A DNA stretch of 33,747 nucleotides from Flavobacteriales bacterium (GTDB taxonomy: Bacteria > Bacteroidota > Bacteroidia > Flavobacteriales_F > PHOS-HE28): the NCBI GenBank assembly GCA_020854015.1, contig JADZGG010000053.1, positions 1 to 33,747 of the forward strand. Reading direction: 5' to 3'. Shown here piece by piece: positions 30,669 to 33,747 of the stretch. The position numbers were made by a program, and so were the translations under genes. The notes beneath the pieces were generated by a model. The model was not told where the DNA came from, did no database searches, and saw only the letters and a program-made list of their open reading frames with translations. The first letter of the stretch is position 1; the number at the start of each line of letters is the position of its first letter.

Positions 30669-30763
30669 GTGTGGAAATGGAAGAATGTGGAAATACGGGT
30701 TCGGCCGGTGGGCAAAGATGCGTCGCACCAATTTCACATCTTCACATTCCCTCATTGCACATT
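30669..30763. repeat. Imperfect inverted repeat of TTCACAT/ATGTGGAA units
   Basis: The left arm (30669-30694) holds GTGTGGAAATGGAAGAATG and GGAAAT. The right arm (30731-30763) holds ATTTCACATCTTCACATTCC and CATTGCACATT. The arms are partly complementary (GAATGTGGAAAT against ATTTCACATC) around about 36 bases. It lies between divergent genes and could be a regulatory or mobile-derived repeat. Confidence 0.5.
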
Positions 30764-30769
30764 GTCCTT

Positions 30770-31297
30770 ATGAACTGGCTCGACTGGACCTTGCTCATTC
30801 TCCTGGCCTTCGCGGCCTTTCAAGGCTTTACGCATGGCTTCGTCCGTGAGGTGGCCGCGTTGGTGGCCTGGGTGGCGGGCATCTGGGCGGGCATCCACCT
30901 GAACGACCGTGTGGCGGGTTGGATCGGGCTTGACCCGGAACAGGAGGCCGTCTCCTTTTTGGTCACTTTTCTGATCGTGCTCGCTGCGGTCCAACTTCTA
31001 GGACGTGCGCTCACCGCGGCCATTGATGCTGCACAGCTCAGCCTTCCCAACAAGCTTGCAGGGGTGTTCTTCGGAGTGCTGCGGAAGGCCTTTGTGCTGA
31101 GCGTGCTGCTCAACATCATCTTCGCCAAGGAGGCAGCCACATGGACGCCCGACAAGGCGACCCGCGAAGGATCGGCGCTTTACGCCCCGATCAGGGACTT
31201 TGCGCCCATGGTCGTGCCGGCTTTGGGTGAAACGAAATGGGTCCGGAAAGCTGTGGACCGTGTTCAAGAGGAAATGAAGACCGCCGCAGAGGATTGA
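30770..31297 (+). CDS. CvpA-family membrane protein
   Basis: This 175-residue protein has four hydrophobic helices. The start MNWLDWTLLILLAFAAFQGFTHGFVREVAALV is the standard CvpA N terminus, and FLVTFLIVLAAVQLLGRAL plus LAGVFFGVLRKAFVLSVLLNI complete the family pattern. In E. coli, CvpA is linked to colicin V production and to purF expression; in other bacteria its role is envelope-related but unclear. The ATG at 30770 is preferred over the longer open frame that runs over the divergent gene. No purF is near. Confidence 0.88.
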   Translation: MNWLDWTLLILLAFAAFQGFTHGFVREVAALVAWVAGIWAGIHLNDRVAGWIGLDPEQEAVSFLVTFLIVLAAVQLLGRALTAAIDAAQLSLPNKLAGVFFGVLRKAFVLSVLLNIIFAKEAATWTPDKATREGSALYAPIRDFAPMVVPALGETKWVRKAVDRVQEEMKTAAED

Positions 31298-31321
31298 GCG
31301 GCACCAAGAGCTGAACAAGCC

Positions 31322-31771
31322 TCAAACGGCCTTCTTCACGCGCACAGCGTTCATGCCCTTCATACCGCGCTCCACTTCGAAGGAGACCTTGTCGTTCTCG
31401 CCGATCTCCTCCATCAGGCCGCTCACGTGCACGAAGAAACGCTCTTGTGTACCGGCCTCTTTGATGAAGCCGAAGCCTTTGGAACTGTCAAAGAAATCCA
31501 CCCGACCGATGCGCTCAGCGGGGACCTCTTCGGCCACCTTCTTGGGAACACCAAGCTCGATGCTCTCCGCGTCGATCTCCTTGCGCTTGGATGGATCAGG
31601 GGGCGTGCTGGTCAGCTGGCCGTTCTCGTCCACGTAGGCGATCATGCTCTCAAAGCTCGCCGTTCCCGCATTCGCCTTGCGCTCCTCCTTCTTGAGTTGC
31701 TTGTCCTCGCGCTTCTTGAGGCGTTGCTTTTCCTTCTCGCGCTTGTCGAATGTGGCTTTGGATCGGGCCAT
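31322..31771 (-). CDS. Cold-shock-domain protein with lysine-rich N-terminal extension
   Basis: This 149-residue protein has a C-terminal cold-shock OB fold (RIGRVDFFDSSKGFGFIKE with RNP1 KGFGFI, and RFFVHVSGL as RNP2). Before it, the first 35 residues are a charged coil (MARSKATFDKREKEKQRLKK), followed by a 50-residue linker. Such fusions are common in Bacteroidota and probably bind single-stranded RNA or DNA. The upstream 128-base gap may hold a long leader: a minus-strand TACCTTCG (31875-31868) is a one-mismatch -7 box about 97 bases from the ATG. Confidence 0.9.
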   Translation of the reverse strand: MARSKATFDKREKEKQRLKKREDKQLKKEERKANAGTASFESMIAYVDENGQLTSTPPDPSKRKEIDAESIELGVPKKVAEEVPAERIGRVDFFDSSKGFGFIKEAGTQERFFVHVSGLMEEIGENDKVSFEVERGMKGMNAVRVKKAV

Positions 31772-31899
31772 GCTTGGGCTGTTCTGGTGATGCCCGTCGG
31801 GTGCTCGGCGTCGACGTCAGCCTTCACGTGAAGACTCTCGTCGGGTTATCCACACCTGCGGACGTCGCGAAGGTAAGGCCTGCAAGGGGTCTGCGCGAG

Positions 31900-32472
31900 C
31901 TATTCGATCACCAGCTGGTAACGCATCAACAGGCCGGGCAGCCCGCTCGTGGAGAATCGCGCAAGCTTCACCCGGTTCTGCTGGGGGTCGATGATGAAGT
32001 TGTGCGCTGTGCGAAAGTCCGTTTGCTCCAAGTTCGTGCCTTCGAACACGGCTCCTGCAAGGTCACAATCATCCAGTGTTGCCCCCGAAAGGTCCGCGCC
32101 GCTGAAGTCCGCCTCATGCAGCCGACACCCACTGAAGGTGGTCTTCTTCAGCACCACGGAACGAAAGGAGGCGAAGTCGAGGCGGCATTGGTTGAAGCGC
32201 ACGGCGAAAAGGAAAGCGCTGCACCGATCAAACTGCAGGCCCAGCAATTTGCAGCCATCAAAGCGCACCGTGCGGAACGCCGTGTTCTTGGTGATCGCGG
32301 TGCTCAGATCGCACTGCTCGAAGACACAATCCGTAAAACGTGCGTTGCTGAGGTCGACACTGCCCCACGCGCATTGCCGGAATGTGCAGCCCTCGAATTC
32401 CGCGTTGGCCAGTTGGTCCGCGGGAAGGTCGGAGCCAGTGAATGTGCGGTCTTGGTGATAGGAGGTGGGCAT
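31900..32472 (-). CDS. Pentapeptide-repeat protein
   Basis: This 190-residue protein is made largely of A(D/N)LxX-type repeats: LANAEFEGCTFRQCAWGSVD, LSNARFTDCVFEQCDL, FRTVRFDGCKLLG and LHEADFSGADLSGATLDDCD. These build a right-handed quadrilateral beta helix. Some members (MfpA, Qnr) mimic DNA and bind gyrase; most have no known role. Many Cys replace the outer-facing residue, as in several Qnr-like and environmental members. I chose the ATG at 32472 (MPTSYHQDRTFTGSDL). It lies 17 bases after the CdiI-like gene on the same strand. Confidence 0.88.
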   Translation of the reverse strand: MPTSYHQDRTFTGSDLPADQLANAEFEGCTFRQCAWGSVDLSNARFTDCVFEQCDLSTAITKNTAFRTVRFDGCKLLGLQFDRCSAFLFAVRFNQCRLDFASFRSVVLKKTTFSGCRLHEADFSGADLSGATLDDCDLAGAVFEGTNLEQTDFRTAHNFIIDPQQNRVKLARFSTSGLPGLLMRYQLVIE

Positions 32473-32489
32473 GGTCGAACGGACGAAGA

Positions 32490-32888
32490 TCAGGGTCCCC
32501 CGCACACCCGCGACCAAGCCGGGAGGACCTCCTTCTGATAGAACTGCCAACGTTTCTCCGCCTCATCCAACACGGACTGAAAACGCAGGATCAACTCCGG
32601 GTTCTCGGTCCAGTAGCTCGCGGGGACTTCGACAACTCGTTTCAGGAGGTGGCCGGGATACATGTGACCACCCGCCCAAGGGTCTTCACGCAAGAGGTCG
32701 ATCGCCACAGGGATCAGGTAGGGCAGGCCGATCTCCTGTCCGATCAGCGTTCCAAGGTCCTCGACACCGAGGTCCTTCAGCGGCACATGGCGCAGGCGGT
32801 GGCACTCGGTCACCAAGTGCGAGTCGTAGGTGGGTGGACCCCAATCGTGATTCTCCAGTTGGGTGAGGGAGCAGTCCAGGTCGTTCAT
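32490..32888 (-). CDS. CdiI-like contact-dependent inhibition immunity protein
   Basis: This 132-residue cytoplasmic protein begins MNDLDCSLTQLENHDWGPPT and contains DSHLVTECHRLRHVPLKDL, GTLIGQEIGLPYLIPVAIDLL and MYPGHLLKRVV. From memory this order matches a family annotated as contact-dependent growth inhibition immunity proteins (CdiI_2 type). These bind and neutralise the toxin tip of a CdiA or other polymorphic toxin. No toxin gene is in the window, so it is an orphan immunity gene or belongs to a distant toxin. Confidence is moderate because the match is from recall. Confidence 0.68.
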   Translation of the reverse strand: MNDLDCSLTQLENHDWGPPTYDSHLVTECHRLRHVPLKDLGVEDLGTLIGQEIGLPYLIPVAIDLLREDPWAGGHMYPGHLLKRVVEVPASYWTENPELILRFQSVLDEAEKRWQFYQKEVLPAWSRVCGGP

Positions 32889-33010
32889 CAGAACAAGGGT
32901 AGATCGTCGTGCTCGAATATGCGCTCAGGCGCAGGGTCTCGCCATCAGGAATGCACGAAGAGGAAGCGAAGACCGTGCGCGAAGAAGAATGCTCACATCG
33001 GCCGCTAGTA

Positions 33011-33349
33011 TCAGCCTGTTTTGCGATACTCGTCCAGGTATTCAAAGAACCTCTCGAAGGCCCTCTCTTCATCTCCATCACACTCCTTTAGTAACGGAGT
33101 GCAATAGTCATACTTACCCCCCAATGCGTGCTTTGCATTCATGGTGAACCATAGATCGAACTCTGAATATGGGGGGTGTCCCACGTCCAGGCTACCTACA
33201 CCAGTGCAGTTGATATACCCGTTCAAGAAATTGTTCAGGGCTCGGATCGATCGTTCGGTCAGCCAGAACTGGTGCTTTACTCGAATGGCGTCCAATACCT
33301 CGTAGACAATTCGAGTATGGATGATCGGGATCTCGCTAGTCATCGACAT
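33011..33349 (-). CDS. Hypothetical protein, AT-richer orphan
   Basis: This 112-residue acidic soluble protein begins MSMTSEIPIIHTRIVYEVLD. It has no membrane segment and ends in EERAFERFFEYLDEYRKTG. I recognise no family. Four lines of its sequence (33061-33300) average about 50% GC by hand count, against 67% in a line of neighbouring pgk, so it is probably a recent arrival. It starts seven bases after the pgk stop on the same strand, and the CdiI-like gene follows after a 122-base gap. Its size, charge and neighbours suit an immunity protein, but no motif shows this. A second ATG lies at 33343. Confidence 0.7.
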   Translation of the reverse strand: MSMTSEIPIIHTRIVYEVLDAIRVKHQFWLTERSIRALNNFLNGYINCTGVGSLDVGHPPYSEFDLWFTMNAKHALGGKYDYCTPLLKECDGDEERAFERFFEYLDEYRKTG

Positions 33350-33356
33350 TCACACG

Positions 33357-33747
33357 TTACCCCTGCACCGCCGCGATCCCCGGCAACACCTTGCCTTCGA
33401 GGTATTCCAGCATGGCGCCGCCACCGGTGCTCACGTAGCTGATCTTGTCGGCGAGGCCGAACTGGTTCACGGCGGCCACGCTGTCGCCACCGCCCACGAG
33501 GCTGAAGGCACCCTTCTGTGTGGCTTCGGCCACAGCGTTCGCAATGGCGATGGTGCCTTGTTGGAAGGGCTTCATCTCGAACACACCCATGGGGCCGTTC
33601 CACAGGATGGTCTTGCTGCCCAGGATGGCGGTGCGGAAGGCTGCGATGCTCGCGGGACCGATGTCCAGGGCCATCCAGCCATCGGGCACGGCATCGGCGG
33701 CGCACTGGTCGGTGTTGGCGGTCTCGGCGAAGGCATCGGCCACCACG
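33357..33747 (-). CDS. pgk: Phosphoglycerate kinase, C-terminal part
   Basis: The C-terminal, nucleotide-binding third of phosphoglycerate kinase is visible, and the frame runs off the right edge. The segments TILWNGPMGVFEMKPF, GAFSLVGGGDSVAAVNQFG and KISYVSTGGGAMLEYLEG, with the P-loop-like glycines and the final VLPGIAAVQG, are diagnostic. The enzyme transfers phosphate between 1,3-bisphosphoglycerate and ADP in glycolysis. The gene continues to the right; the 112-residue orphan follows seven bases after its stop. Confidence 0.95.
   Translation of the reverse strand, partial: VVADAFAETANTDQCAADAVPDGWMALDIGPASIAAFRTAILGSKTILWNGPMGVFEMKPFQQGTIAIANAVAEATQKGAFSLVGGGDSVAAVNQFGLADKISYVSTGGGAMLEYLEGKVLPGIAAVQG

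Noticed and set aside
32889..33010. A small gene or toxin remnant between the CdiI-like gene and the 112-residue orphan
   Set aside because: No frame here shows a start, length or motif that I could support; only a weak TACCCTTG box (32901-32894) before the CdiI-like gene.

Overview
The window is a gene-dense stretch of a high-GC (about 60%) Bacteroidota chromosome, most likely an unnamed lineage of Flavobacteriales. Four things point there. Several genes are preceded by the Bacteroidota promoter signature (TTG/TTTG, 19-21 bases, TAnnTTTG). Two secreted PKD proteins end in type IX secretion sorting domains. There is an IPExxxVDY-family gene. The core gene orders prs-rplY-pth and purN / acpP-fabF-rnc-IPExxxVDY-pyk are typical of the phylum. 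No species can be named from sequence alone.

Layout. 1-5672: tail of a LytTR regulator, rnr (minus), then prs, rplY, pth and a ferritin (plus). 5675-10449: a secreted M28 peptidase (minus) diverges from a plus-strand cluster of YfiR-like protein, TPR protein, HAMP receptor and PP2C/SpoIIE phosphatase. The last two lie in one reading frame broken by a single TAA. 10517-11938: a tandem universal stress protein and a first ssb. 12009-16064 (minus): an ECF sigma factor, a predicted inner-membrane-to-outer-membrane protein with a beta-barrel end, and two T9SS-exported PKD proteins. 16328-17104: a second ssb, a two-helix membrane protein and tRNA-Asn. 17190-25454: PfkB kinase, biotin carrier protein, rnhA, a membrane protein, MarC, purN, then acpP-fabF-rnc-IPExxxVDY-pyk. 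25475-31771: methyltransferase, membrane protein, geranylgeranyl-reductase-like flavoprotein, pheS, secreted cyclophilin, lipoprotein, conserved hypothetical, CvpA-like protein and a cold-shock-domain protein. 31900-33747 (minus): partial pgk followed by an AT-richer orphan, a CdiI-like immunity protein and a pentapeptide-repeat protein.

How the genes work together. Most of the window is housekeeping: nucleotide and fatty-acid synthesis, RNA processing, translation and glycolysis. Two regions look like envelope signalling. One is the YfiR-TPR-HAMP-PP2C cluster, which carries an in-frame stop between receptor and phosphatase. The other is the ECF operon, whose second gene appears to join a cytoplasmic sigma-control segment to an outer-membrane barrel through a long disordered linker. 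The two ssb genes share a strikingly similar upstream element (10-base direct repeats at a fixed distance from a TTTG box), which suggests a common regulator. The small accessory patch behind pgk looks like an orphan immunity locus. I saw no CRISPR array, insertion sequence or rRNA gene.
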